Positions 20,341 to 29,900 of a DNA stretch of 64,000 bases are shown one piece after another. Made by a program: the position numbers and the translations under genes. Origin of the DNA: Leptospira sp. GIMC2001 (GTDB taxonomy: Bacteria; Spirochaetota; Leptospiria; Leptospirales; Leptospiraceae); contig NZ_CP115468.1 of NCBI RefSeq assembly GCF_028462125.1, positions 248,001 to 312,000 on the forward strand. Direction: 5' to 3'. Under the pieces are notes generated by a model. It had not been told where the DNA came from. It saw only the letters and a program-made list of their open reading frames with translations, and did not search any database. Each line of letters starts with the position of its first letter. Position 1 is the stretch's first letter.

Positions 20341-21636
20341 TTAATTGGAAATCTGGATTTTATTTCCAATCAATTCTAATTCATTGCTTTCATTCTTAGT
20401 AATGTTTAAAGTATCACTGAATATTATCGTTGAGGATTCCTTTTTGGTTTCCGAATATTGTGTATCGTTCTCTTCAAGAATCGTTAATACTTCATGATCT
20501 CGGCCAAAAATTTTTATCTTAGCTTGTTTATCATCTGCTGAGAGAATAACCCAATTTCCATCAAGAACTCTTTTATCTAAAGAGTCATCTCGCCATATAA
20601 CAAATGATCCATTAGATCTGAAAACGTAATCTAATCTACCTTCTTCCATATCACCGATAAAAGCTTTGTTAGTTAGGTTTTCTAGAATTGTTCCTTTGCT
20701 TTGTTCTTGAATTGATTTTTTGAATTTTTCGACATTTGCATCCTTAATTGTAAATCTTTTTCCATCTTTGCCCAAAAGAATTACTTCTGCAATGATCGTA
20801 TCGTCCCAAGTTTTGCCCCGTCTAACTTTCTGAATGGTGAATTTGAAATTATTGCCTGAGATGGGTTTGGAAAAAAATATCCTCTGTCCGCCTTGTTTAT
20901 CTTCGACTGGAACGGCAAAAGAATCTTGACCATTGGAAATTAAAAGTTCAGTAACGGAACCATTCTTGTAGAATAATTCATCTAATCTCTGATAGCCGTT
21001 GAAAATTTCGATTCCAGCAAGTTCAATTTCATCGGCTAATTTCAATTGGAAAAATTCACCGATTCCGCTTGATTTTGCACCTTCCACCCAAGCGAAATCA
21101 ACACTACCATCAAATAATGCATAGCTTGGATAATTCGGTAGAGTGCTACTTGCAGTTACTTCACCTTCGATGGGTTCCGGATAAACTACTTCTAATTTTG
21201 TATTATTTTTATAAAATGAAACATCTTCAATTCCATTTCCAGTCGAGGGAAGTAAGTAAAGCACATGAACTCCAATGGATCGATTGGTTTGTGGATTGGT
21301 ATTAGAACAGTTGGATCTAGATTCATAACTTCCATTTATATAGACATCGACCCATCCATCAGGATTTTGACAAACTATTGAATATTGATTATAGGTTGCC
21401 TTTCCATCTATCAAACCAGGTTTATTCCAATTGGTTGCGCTCGTAAAAAAAATAGTGATGCCATCTAAACTTGTTTCAGGTTTCCAAGATTTTCCTTTCT
21501 TGAAAATATCTATTGGATTAGTGCCCAACGCGGATGATGAGGCTTGTATTCTCTCAATGATTATTGAATTTTCGAAATTTTTCTCTTTACAAAAAGCTAA
21601 GAATAGAAGTAAAAATATTATTTTTATAATTTTCAT
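20341..21636 (-). CDS. Lipoprotein with discoidin/NADase-type glycan-binding domain
   Basis: The 431-residue protein has a signal peptide with a lipobox (LAFC). The first 240 or so residues contain two beta-sandwich motifs seen in NADase-type glycan-binding / F5-F8-like domains: SLDGITIFFTSATNWNKPG, then ASSTLPNYPSYALFDGSVD and ELAGIEIFNGYQRLDELFYK. The C-terminal part resembles a lipocalin-like strand pattern. It should be on the cell surface or in the periplasm, binding sugar polymers. GAGGGC precedes the ATG. It is the first gene of the operon leading to VanW and VanX. Confidence 0.72.
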   Translation of the reverse strand: MKIIKIIFLLLFLAFCKEKNFENSIIIERIQASSSALGTNPIDIFKKGKSWKPETSLDGITIFFTSATNWNKPGLIDGKATYNQYSIVCQNPDGWVDVYINGSYESRSNCSNTNPQTNRSIGVHVLYLLPSTGNGIEDVSFYKNNTKLEVVYPEPIEGEVTASSTLPNYPSYALFDGSVDFAWVEGAKSSGIGEFFQLKLADEIELAGIEIFNGYQRLDELFYKNGSVTELLISNGQDSFAVPVEDKQGGQRIFFSKPISGNNFKFTIQKVRRGKTWDDTIIAEVILLGKDGKRFTIKDANVEKFKKSIQEQSKGTILENLTNKAFIGDMEEGRLDYVFRSNGSFVIWRDDSLDKRVLDGNWVILSADDKQAKIKIFGRDHEVLTILEENDTQYSETKKESSTIIFSDTLNITKNESNELELIGNKIQISN

Positions 21637-22115
21637 AGAAGCCCTCTCTTTTCCTATCTATTGAAAAATTGGAAAGTCATTCAAGAAAAAATTTACTTAT
21701 TTCTTCGAGCATAGCAATTATTTTGAGTTTTTCGCGAAGTTTTTTTGAATTTCGATGGTTTCTTAATTGAATAACGATATTTTCATTCCTAATACCGATA
21801 AATAGATTTGCATATTGTTAATTTTTATGAATGATATCTAGACGCAAAGTGGATGAATAAGGATTTCTTAATATTGAATTATCCGTATAAATTGTATTTA
21901 TTATAACGCAGGCTGCGGAATCAAATCCGATAAAATGGAAGGGATAATTATACGATCTCTGAGATCATTTTTCTTATCAAATTCTGATTTTTAAACTAAT
22001 TTTAATTATCTATATGAAAATTCTAAACTTGATGGATTGAATCTGGATCTAAGGGTTAAGATAGAAGTATAACATTGACTTGTTTAAAAATCAATTTATT
22101 GTTTAGGAGATTGTT
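21637..22115. other. Long non-coding intergenic region
   Basis: About 480 bp between divergent genes. I see no coding frame. A 13-bp palindrome, GATCTCTGAGATC at 21954-21966, is the only symmetric site noted. It probably carries promoters for both flanking genes. Confidence 0.5.
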
Positions 22116-23342
22116 ATGGAGATTTCATTTTTTAAAGGTGTGCCACTAAGACTCAAATTCATGAACACAATCTCAAATACATTTTTGGTTTATAGAAGAA
22201 TAAATTCAAAGGATCGTCCCCATAAAATTAATTTTCGATATTTATTAAAGATTTATGTGATCACAGTTTTTACAATTCTATCGATTGGATGCGAACCTAA
22301 GGATAACGATGATAATATTGGATTGTTTTTTCTTATCGCTAATTCAGTGCCTGGAGAAGAAATCACAACCTATCAGAATAAATCTCGCTTGGAAATGTTG
22401 CGTAGTTTTGATTCGCAGATTATCGAAGGTTTAGCTGAAAGCGTAGCTCCCGATGCAAGCGGTGCAATGGGAAGAAATAAATCAGCGTATTTTCATGTAC
22501 GCTTTCAATTTGGTATCCAAAATTTAGCTGATTATTCAGTGGTTAGTAGAAATCCAACAGTTCTTGATACAACAATCAAAGCAATAGAGTATTCCTTCAA
22601 TTATCAGAAAGAAGATGGAAACTTTGAAATAGTAGTTCCGAATGAATTAAATGGACAAACTCCTAACGCTGCGGACTTTGCAAGCGGTGTATCTTTTTTC
22701 CTTTCTTCATTAGGTTTAGCTCTGGTAGATTTCAATCAGAGTGAATGGTACAATTCGTCCGCTAATGCGTCTTTTAAATCTAGAGTTGAGAGTCTAAGAC
22801 CTAAGATTGATTTAGCTGCTACTTGGTTGCTTTCTCAAAAGCAGACACTTCAAATTGGAGACCAAAATGCTCCTAATCGCCTCTTTTTTAATTCATTAGC
22901 TTTTTATAGTTTGGGAATTTGGCTGGATCGCGATGATTTACTCCAAGCTGGAAAGGAGTTTGCGGAATTAGGAATTGCAAAAATTACAAATGACGGTTAT
23001 TTCTTAGAAGGTGGCGGTTGGGATAGTAGTTATCAAGGTGTAGCAAATAATGTTGCTATAGGCATATTTTCTATATTAGAGGAAGACAAAGAATGGAAAA
23101 CAAGTCTGTGGAATACCATAGTGAAAGGAACGAGTTGGCAGCGCTCCAGGATTCTTCCATCTGGTGAAATTTCATTAGAGGGAAATACAAGAGTTTATCC
23201 TGGAGGTGAGTCTTTTCTTGGTGTTCCTAAAGCGATCGATTGGAAGCCAACAATGAGTAGTTTTCTCATCAGAAGTTATTATACAACCGATGCAATTTAT
23301 TTAAATCTTGGAAACAGAGTAAAGGGATATTACAATCAATAA
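22116..23342 (+). CDS. Hypothetical lipoprotein, possible alpha/alpha-toroid fold
   Basis: The 408-residue protein has an unusually long leader: a hydrophobic stretch ends at LSIGC, about residue 59. Clear AGGAG lies six bases before the ATG at 22116, supporting this start despite the long n-region. The mature part has alternating helical repeats with aromatic/Gly motifs (YFLEGGGWDSSYQGVANNV), reminiscent of toroidal polysaccharide lyases or glycosidases, but I see no definite catalytic motif. Function unknown. The first residues after Cys (EPKDNDDNIGLFFLIA) match the acidic-then-hydrophobic pattern of other lipoproteins here. Confidence 0.6.
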   Translation: MEISFFKGVPLRLKFMNTISNTFLVYRRINSKDRPHKINFRYLLKIYVITVFTILSIGCEPKDNDDNIGLFFLIANSVPGEEITTYQNKSRLEMLRSFDSQIIEGLAESVAPDASGAMGRNKSAYFHVRFQFGIQNLADYSVVSRNPTVLDTTIKAIEYSFNYQKEDGNFEIVVPNELNGQTPNAADFASGVSFFLSSLGLALVDFNQSEWYNSSANASFKSRVESLRPKIDLAATWLLSQKQTLQIGDQNAPNRLFFNSLAFYSLGIWLDRDDLLQAGKEFAELGIAKITNDGYFLEGGGWDSSYQGVANNVAIGIFSILEEDKEWKTSLWNTIVKGTSWQRSRILPSGEISLEGNTRVYPGGESFLGVPKAIDWKPTMSSFLIRSYYTTDAIYLNLGNRVKGYYNQ

Positions 23343-23388
23343 AAATATTAGATTATAAATCCCAGAATTTTTAAATCATAGTCGATGT

Positions 23389-23622
23389 TTATTCCGCTGA
23401 GATTTCAATTTTTGATTTGAGACCAAATCTATGAAGGATCATTGTCATAGGACAGAATCCAGTTATAGATAGGATAATCAAATTGATTCCAACTAGACCT
23501 GTTAGAATAAACCAATACTGATGAACCAGCAATCCGAGTGTGATACTCGTTAAAATAAATATACCGGCTATTAGCCAAACCACGCGTTCCAGATACCAAG
23601 AATCGGTTTTTAGTAGAAACAT
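23389..23622 (-). CDS. DUF2892 (YgaP-type) small membrane protein
   Basis: The 77-residue protein has two membrane helices and the family signature GFCPMTMILHRFGLK, typical of the DUF2892 inner-membrane domain found alone or fused to rhodanese (YgaP). Such genes often belong to regulons for reactive sulfur or metal stress. GAGGAGAT precedes the ATG. Immediately upstream is an inverted repeat (23640-23664) that recurs before the TolC-RND efflux operon, so the two are probably under one regulator. Confidence 0.88.
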   Translation of the reverse strand: MFLLKTDSWYLERVVWLIAGIFILTSITLGLLVHQYWFILTGLVGINLIILSITGFCPMTMILHRFGLKSKIEISAE

Positions 23623-23639
23623 AAAGCAACGATCTCCTC

Positions 23640-23664
23640 ATATACTATACTGTGTATGGTATAT
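23640..23664. promoter_or_regulatory. Candidate operator shared with the RND operon
   Basis: Arms ATATACTATA and TATGGTATAT (10 bp each, one mismatch) surround a 5-bp spacer, CTGTG, 18 bp before the DUF2892 start codon. The same arms with spacer CCCCC occur at 25316-25340, giving 21 of 25 identical positions. Confidence 0.6.
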
Positions 23665-23780
23665 GAGTTCCAAAATCCATCTTCCCACTATAGGGTCAAT
23701 TTATTTTTTATATAAAAATTTCTATTGGATGAGTTAGAGTATTTTGGAACTTTGCAAGCTAGGTTATTGAGTTGAGCATT

Positions 23781-24527
23781 TTAAATCTGTCCATACCCAC
23801 CATCGGCAATTATATCGGCTCCTGCAATATAACTTGATTCTTCACTTGCTAGAAAGAGCGCAACCTTTGCCATCTCAGCACTGGTTCCAAATCTTTTAGC
23901 AGGGATTCCAGCAATCATATTATTTGCAAATTCTTTCAGATTCTCCGGAGGCATTCCTAATTTTTCATAGATAGGAGTATCAATCGCACCGGGAGACAAA
24001 ACATTAAATCTTATCTGATCAACTGGAATTTCTGAAGTCCAACCTCTCGCAAAACTTCGAACAGCTGCTTTTGTTCCAACATAGACACTGCTACCAGGAA
24101 ATCCTTTATTAGCAACTACGCTTGCATTGAGAATTACAGAGCTTCCTTGATTGAAATATGGAAGTGCTTTTGATACTGTAAAATATAGACCTTTTACATT
24201 GGTATCAAATTGTTGATCAAAGAAATTTTCATCTACATCTGATGTAGGTTTGAAATACGCAACACCAGCATTAGCGAACAAAATGTCCAGTTTATTATAC
24301 TTTGTATCAATATGCTTATAAAGACTATCGAGCTCTTTTAGATTCGATACATCAGTTTTTACAATGTCAAATTGGTCTCCTAATTCCGAAGTCGCTTTAT
24401 CAAAGCTCTCTTGCGAGCGAGCTGTAATGATTACCTGTGCACCTTCTTTTTTAAATAGTTTCGCAGTTTCCAATCCGATACCCGAATTTCCACCAGTGAT
24501 CAATGCGATTTTTCCTTTTAGTCTCAT
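23781..24527 (-). CDS. Short-chain dehydrogenase/reductase
   Basis: A 248-residue classical SDR. Visible parts are the cofactor motif TGGNSGIGLE, NAG in LFANAGVA, catalytic Ser in ILNASVVAN, YxxxK in YVGTKAAVR, and a C-terminal GADIIADGGYG. The substrate cannot be inferred. AAGGAG precedes the ATG. It is divergent from a TetR regulator, with two matching palindromes in the 107-bp gap, so it is very probably repressed by that regulator. Confidence 0.9.
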   Translation of the reverse strand: MRLKGKIALITGGNSGIGLETAKLFKKEGAQVIITARSQESFDKATSELGDQFDIVKTDVSNLKELDSLYKHIDTKYNKLDILFANAGVAYFKPTSDVDENFFDQQFDTNVKGLYFTVSKALPYFNQGSSVILNASVVANKGFPGSSVYVGTKAAVRSFARGWTSEIPVDQIRFNVLSPGAIDTPIYEKLGMPPENLKEFANNMIAGIPAKRFGTSAEMAKVALFLASEESSYIAGADIIADGGYGQI

Positions 24528-24548
24528 AATACTCTCCTTGGTTTAAAA

Positions 24549-24564
24549 TGAACCGTTCGGTTCA
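24549..24564. promoter_or_regulatory. TetR operator 1
   Basis: Perfect 16-bp palindrome TGAACCGTTCGGTTCA in the gap between the divergent SDR and TetR genes, 22 bp from the SDR start. Confidence 0.75.
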
Positions 24565-24600
24565 ATATATTTTATGATCATTTTTTTGCAAGTTTTTAAT

Positions 24601-24616
24601 TGAACTTTTCGGTTCA
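24601..24616. promoter_or_regulatory. TetR operator 2
   Basis: TGAACTTTTCGGTTCA, a near copy (14 of 16) of operator 1, 19 bp before the TetR start codon. The spacing between the two centres is 52 bp, about five helical turns. Confidence 0.7.
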
Positions 24617-24634
24617 AAATAAAGTATAGGAAGC

Positions 24635-25195
24635 ATGGGTCGGACTAAATGTTTTCAGCGCGAAGAGGTTTTGGAGAAATTGGTACCGGTTTTTTGGAAG
24701 AAAGGATTTGCTGATACAAGCCTTCATGACATAGAGAGCGCAACTGGGGTAAATAAATCAGGACTCTATTCTGAATTTAAGAATAAAGAAGATTTATATT
24801 TAGAAAGTCTCAGATTCTATCTGGAAACCAATACCATTGTTGAAACACTAAGAGTAGAGCCACTTGGGTGGAAGAATATTGAAAACTATTTAAAATTTGG
24901 ATCTACATTTGCTGAACTGAAAGGTTGCTTTGTGGTGAATGCGATTCGAGAAATCTCAATACTGCCTAAGAATACAAAAAATCTAATAATTGAATATTCC
25001 AAAAAATCCAAAGATCTATTGATTCAAAATTTAGAATCCGAACGAGTCTTCAATCCAGAAAAGGTTGCGGAAATGATATCTTCGTTCAATTCCGGGATTA
25101 GCATAGAATTGAATTTAGATGAATCTGCTGATCCAACAGAAAAGATTCATTTGTTCCTGGAATATTTAAAAAATTTTAAAATCAAAAGTAGATAA
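24635..25195 (+). CDS. TetR/AcrR family transcriptional regulator
   Basis: The 186-residue protein has an N-terminal TetR helix-turn-helix: VLEKLVPVFWKKGFADTSL, then VNKSGLYSEFKNKEDLY. A helical ligand-binding domain follows. AGGA lies before the ATG. Its divergent partner is an SDR, and two copies of a TGAAC-N6-GTTCA palindrome sit between them, so it probably represses itself and the SDR in response to an unknown small molecule. Confidence 0.9.
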   Translation: MGRTKCFQREEVLEKLVPVFWKKGFADTSLHDIESATGVNKSGLYSEFKNKEDLYLESLRFYLETNTIVETLRVEPLGWKNIENYLKFGSTFAELKGCFVVNAIREISILPKNTKNLIIEYSKKSKDLLIQNLESERVFNPEKVAEMISSFNSGISIELNLDESADPTEKIHLFLEYLKNFKIKSR

Positions 25196-25315
25196 ATCGA
25201 TCTTTTGACGACAAAGTTCAATTTTTAAGTATTAAAATGGCACAATATAAGCAAATTCCCATTTTTAATCTATCCGAAATGTAAAATTCTTATAAGAATT
25301 TAGATTTACGAAAAA

Positions 25316-25340
25316 ATATACTATACCCCCTATGGTATAT
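25316..25340. promoter_or_regulatory. Candidate operator upstream of TolC-RND operon
   Basis: Arms ATATACTATA and TATGGTATAT around CCCCC, 73 bp before the TolC start. It is almost identical to the site at 23640. The C-rich centre flanked by TATA resembles sites of CsoR/CstR-type repressors, but this class assignment is inference. Confidence 0.6.
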
Positions 25341-25413
25341 AAGAGTCAAATAAATGATCCCGATTGAAGAAGTTTAAATTTTTGATCGAGGATTTTGATT
25401 CAAGGAGTAGAGT

Positions 25414-26925
25414 ATGAATGAATTTCCGAAATTACAAAAGGTTCATTTATTTGGTATATTATTTCACATAGCATTAATTGGAATCGTTAGCGGAATTATA
25501 GCTGAGGAAAAAACCTCAACTCAATCGCCTGTCCAAGCAATCCAATTTGCCGATATTTCTTTATCTATTCAGAAGCATTCATTCAATATCATGGCTCTAG
25601 AAAAGGAGTCACTTGCTGCCGAGTCGGGACGTGATCGCTATGCTCGTCATTGGCATCCCCGAATATATTTAGATGCAAGGATCTTTAATAGTAATGATCC
25701 AGCCGTGAATTTTTTTTCCAAGCTTGGACAGAGGGATGTGAGACAATCAGATTTCTCAACGCAAAGTTCGAGAAACCAAATTGGAAATTATTTAGATTCG
25801 AACAATCAACCGTATACAAATCTAAATTCTAATACTTTAAATCTTTTAGCACCGGACACATTGAACTATCCTGGTGCAAACACATACCAACGAGGAACTT
25901 TGGGATTGGATTTGCCTATCTATGAAGGTGGTAGCAAATCAAATCTAGCTGAGTCATATGATCTCATTTCAAGTGCTAAAAAATTTGAAAAAAAATCTGT
26001 AATATTAAGTGAATACTCTACTAATGCTGGTTTATATGCGCAGACAATAGTGTTAAATGATTATAAACAGAATTTGGAAAAAATAATATCTCAAATTAAT
26101 GGAATTCTTGGTTCATATCAGATAGGTTCTAGATCTAATCCTGTTGGATACTCTGGATTATTGGGTTTAAAAACACTTAAGAATCGAGTGATTGCATTAG
26201 AAGAGGAGGTTGATTCAAGAAAAAAATCTATAATTGGACATATCAATTCTGTCTCAATTGATCTCAATGAAAACTGGGATGTACAAATGGAACCTATTCA
26301 ACAATTTCTTGATAAACATCTTCCGTATAATCATGGAACTAAAGAAAAATTTACTGAAGCAGAAACAATATCATACCTAGCTCGCGCAATGCAATTGTAT
26401 GCCGAAAGCAGTAGCAGAATGTCCGAAATCGAAAAAGCTAAATTTCTGCCAAAATTAGGATTGTATGGTGAATCCAATCTTTATAGCGGATCAAGAAACA
26501 CTTCATCCGCATATAATGTCGGATTTTATGTTCAAATGAATCTCTATAATGGAGAGGATCTTGGAAGTTATCAAGAAGCGAAATTAAAATCGGAAGCTAA
26601 CTTAGATAGAGCAAGAGATCAAATTCGTTCGGAAGATGCTAAGAAAAAAGACCTAAGGCAAAGAATAATAAGTATTCAGAAACAAATAAAATTAATTGAA
26701 GATAGCAGCAAATTTATGGACGAACAAGTTATTAATTCTCGAAAATTGTTTGCAAATGGATCTATCAATGCGATGCAAATGTCCGAAGTAATAGCGCGAT
26801 GTATAGATCTAACCCTTGATAGAGCTAACTTGGAAAAGGAATTTGTAATAACTCGAGCGGAAATGTATGCGTTGTCAAGTGGAACGATCAACCTAAATTT
26901 GAATAATTTGACAGAGGATAATTAA
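25414..26925 (+). CDS. TolC family outer-membrane efflux protein
   Basis: A 503-residue exported protein with a hydrophobic N-terminal signal (ending near GIIAEE). It shows the long helical repeats of TolC channels, for example ISIQKHSFNIMALEKESLAA in the first half and ARAMQLYAESSSRMSEIEKA with FLPKLGLYGESNLYSG in the second. AGGAG lies upstream of the ATG. It forms the outer-membrane duct of an efflux pump with the RND gene 4 bp downstream. No adaptor gene lies between or next to them. Confidence 0.85.
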   Translation: MNEFPKLQKVHLFGILFHIALIGIVSGIIAEEKTSTQSPVQAIQFADISLSIQKHSFNIMALEKESLAAESGRDRYARHWHPRIYLDARIFNSNDPAVNFFSKLGQRDVRQSDFSTQSSRNQIGNYLDSNNQPYTNLNSNTLNLLAPDTLNYPGANTYQRGTLGLDLPIYEGGSKSNLAESYDLISSAKKFEKKSVILSEYSTNAGLYAQTIVLNDYKQNLEKIISQINGILGSYQIGSRSNPVGYSGLLGLKTLKNRVIALEEEVDSRKKSIIGHINSVSIDLNENWDVQMEPIQQFLDKHLPYNHGTKEKFTEAETISYLARAMQLYAESSSRMSEIEKAKFLPKLGLYGESNLYSGSRNTSSAYNVGFYVQMNLYNGEDLGSYQEAKLKSEANLDRARDQIRSEDAKKKDLRQRIISIQKQIKLIEDSSKFMDEQVINSRKLFANGSINAMQMSEVIARCIDLTLDRANLEKEFVITRAEMYALSSGTINLNLNNLTEDN

Positions 26926-26929
26926 AAAA

Positions 26930-29900
26930 ATGGAAACGAATAAAAAAAATAAATCTTCTATTGGGCAATCCAATTCGGAAAATGAACTTGGATTTGCTGG
27001 AAATCTTACGAATAGATTCATTAATTCTAAATTAACTCCAGTTTTGATCGTTGGAAGTTTGCTACTTGGATTGCTTGCAGTATACTTTACTCCGAAGGAA
27101 GAAGAACCGCAGATCTCTGTTCCAATGATCGATATATTTATTCCGGCACCGGGTTTTGAACCTGAGGAAGTTGAGAGAAAGGTTACTGAGCCAATTGAGC
27201 GAGCTGTCTGGGGATTAGATGGCGTTGAATATGTATATTCATCCAGTTCACCACATTTTAGTCTGATAACAGTTAGGTTTTTGGTAGGACAAGAAGTGGA
27301 ACCTTCACTTGTTAAGATTCATCATAAAATTATGGAAGTTTATGGAACGCTTCCGAGTAATGTGAAAGCACCGAAAATAACTTCACATACAATTGACGAT
27401 GTTCCATTTCTGACTTTGACATTCAGCTCTAAAACTCGCGATGATTATTCATTGAGAACTGAAGTAGCACCATTAGCTAGAGAATTATCATCAACTCCAG
27501 ATCTCAGCAAGATTGAACTATTCGGTGGTCGCAAGCGAGCCATTAGAGTAATAGTTAACGCAACGAATTCAATAAATTATGGAATCGGAATCCTTGAGAT
27601 TGCTGAAGCTCTCAAAAAAAATGACATTGGAATTCCAGCAGGAAAAAACTGGAATGAAACGAATGTGATGGATGTTGAAGTGCAGGGACGGGTTTCTTCA
27701 GCAGAAGATGTTCGAAATATCGCGTTAGCCCAACGAGGAGGTCGTATTATTAGGATTCGGGATATTGCAGAGGTTGCAGACGGACCCGAAGAGAGAAATA
27801 AATTATCAATTCTTTATGACAAAATTCTAGATCAAAAGAATACAAATAATTCCTCAATTAGCAATGTTTTTACGGAAAGATCTGCAGTCTCTATAGTTTT
27901 TAGCAAAAGAAAAGGAACGAATGTTGTTCCGCTTTCGCAGGATCTAATTGAGCGCGCTAAACTTTTTTCAACAGGTCTTCCTGATGATGTGGAATTTAGT
28001 GTCTTGAGAGACTATGGCTCGACTGCTGGTGATAAATCTATGGAACTTATTGAGCATTTGTTGATCGCTACTTTCTCTGTAGCTGCATTGATTGCGATTT
28101 GGATGGGATGGCGAGCTTCTGCAGTCGTATCGATAGCGATTCCTGTTACACTTGCTTTAACTCTGGCAATTTATTATTTCATGGGTTACACTTTGAACAG
28201 AGTAACCTTATTCGCTCTAATTTTTTCCATCGGGATACTCGTTGATGACGCGATTGTGGTTGTTGAGAATATCGAACGACATCTTAAGACTTATCCTAAA
28301 CGAAGTATTCTTCAATCTACAATCGCAGCCGTCGCTGAAGTTGGCAATCCCACAATACTTGCGACATTTACGGTAATCGCCGCGATCCTTCCTATGGCTT
28401 TTGTTCGTGGATTGATGGGTCCTTATATGAAGCCTATTCCTGTTGGTGCAAGTCTTGCGATGATACTCTCTCTTTTTATAGCTTTTACAGTAACGCCTTG
28501 GGCTGCTGCAAGGTTATTGAAAAAGCACAATGCTGAAGATGAAAATGACACCAACCATACGTCAAGTATTCAAAAATCAAAACTTGATTTGATTTATATT
28601 AAAGTAATAGATTCACTTTTGACATCTAAGAAAAAGGCAGTCGGATTCTTTATTCTGATTGGTGTATTGATGGCTATGTCATTCAGCCTAGTTGCGACGA
28701 AAGCTGTTAAAGTTAAAATGTTGCCTTTTGACAATAAAAATGAGTTTCAGATATTATTGGATTTTCCAACGGGATCTAGTCGTGAGACTTCTATAGAATT
28801 GGCAAAACAATTGAGTCAAAATATATTAAAAAATCATAATATTGAGAAAGTCCAAATTCATTCAGGCGAGAGTGCTCCTTTCTCATTCTCAGGAATGGTA
28901 AAACATACTTTTCTCAGAAATCAAGAATATATGGTAGATCTACAAATTGTCATCATAGACAAATCTGAAAGATCTGATTCGAGTCATGAAATTATTGAAT
29001 CGCTTCGACCTATGGTTGGAGAATTTGCTATTAAGAATAAAACGATTGCCAAAATTCTTGAAATTCCTCCAGGTCCACCAGTTCTCGCTACATTAGTGAC
29101 TGAAATTTATGGACCCGATCGAGCGACTAGAAGAAAGGTTACTCAGGAACTTTTAGATATTTTTGCAAAAGAATCTTCCGTAGTTGATCTTGATTCATCG
29201 TTACGTCCTGGCAGAGAAAGACAGGTTTATTCTTACAACCATGGAAAAGGCGGATTGATCGGTGCTCGAGCAGATATGGTCGGTTACACGGGAAATTACT
29301 TATTTCAAGAAAATGGTCTTTATACTTTGAAAGAATCAAAACATCCTGAAGAGGTATTTATTGATTTAGCATATGATCCTGTGCGAAGAGCAAGTTCTTC
29401 TCCCTTTCGTGGACAGAGAATTCCTTCGGTAGAATCAGGTTATGTTGAAGTTGAATCAGTACTTGATTCTCCAAAAATTGTTTCAAGTGAAACTTTATAT
29501 AGAAAAAATTTAAAACCAGTTGAATATATTTTTAATGAATTCATTGGTAGCGAAGAAGCACCCGTATATGGAATGTTAAAGCTTACACCGAACATTCAGT
29601 ACGAAACTCAAACTTCAGATGTTCCCTGGAATACATCAAAGCCCGTAGTAAAATGGGATGGTGAGTGGTTTATTACTTATGAGGTTTTTCGAGATTTGGG
29701 TGGTGCGTTTGCTGTAGTGATGCTATTGATTTATGTTCTGGTTCTTAGTTGGTTTCGAAGCTACACCGTTCCTTTGATTATAATGATACCGATTCCAATA
29801 ACCTTGATTGGGATTTTGCCGGGTCATGCGATTTTGGGCTCATATTTTACTGCAACATCTATGATCGGTTTCATTGCAGGAGCGGGAATCATAGTTCGAA

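Noticed and set aside
21954..21966. Palindrome GATCTCTGAGATC as a hairpin
   Set aside because: The loop would be one base, so it cannot fold; as an operator it has no second copy seen.
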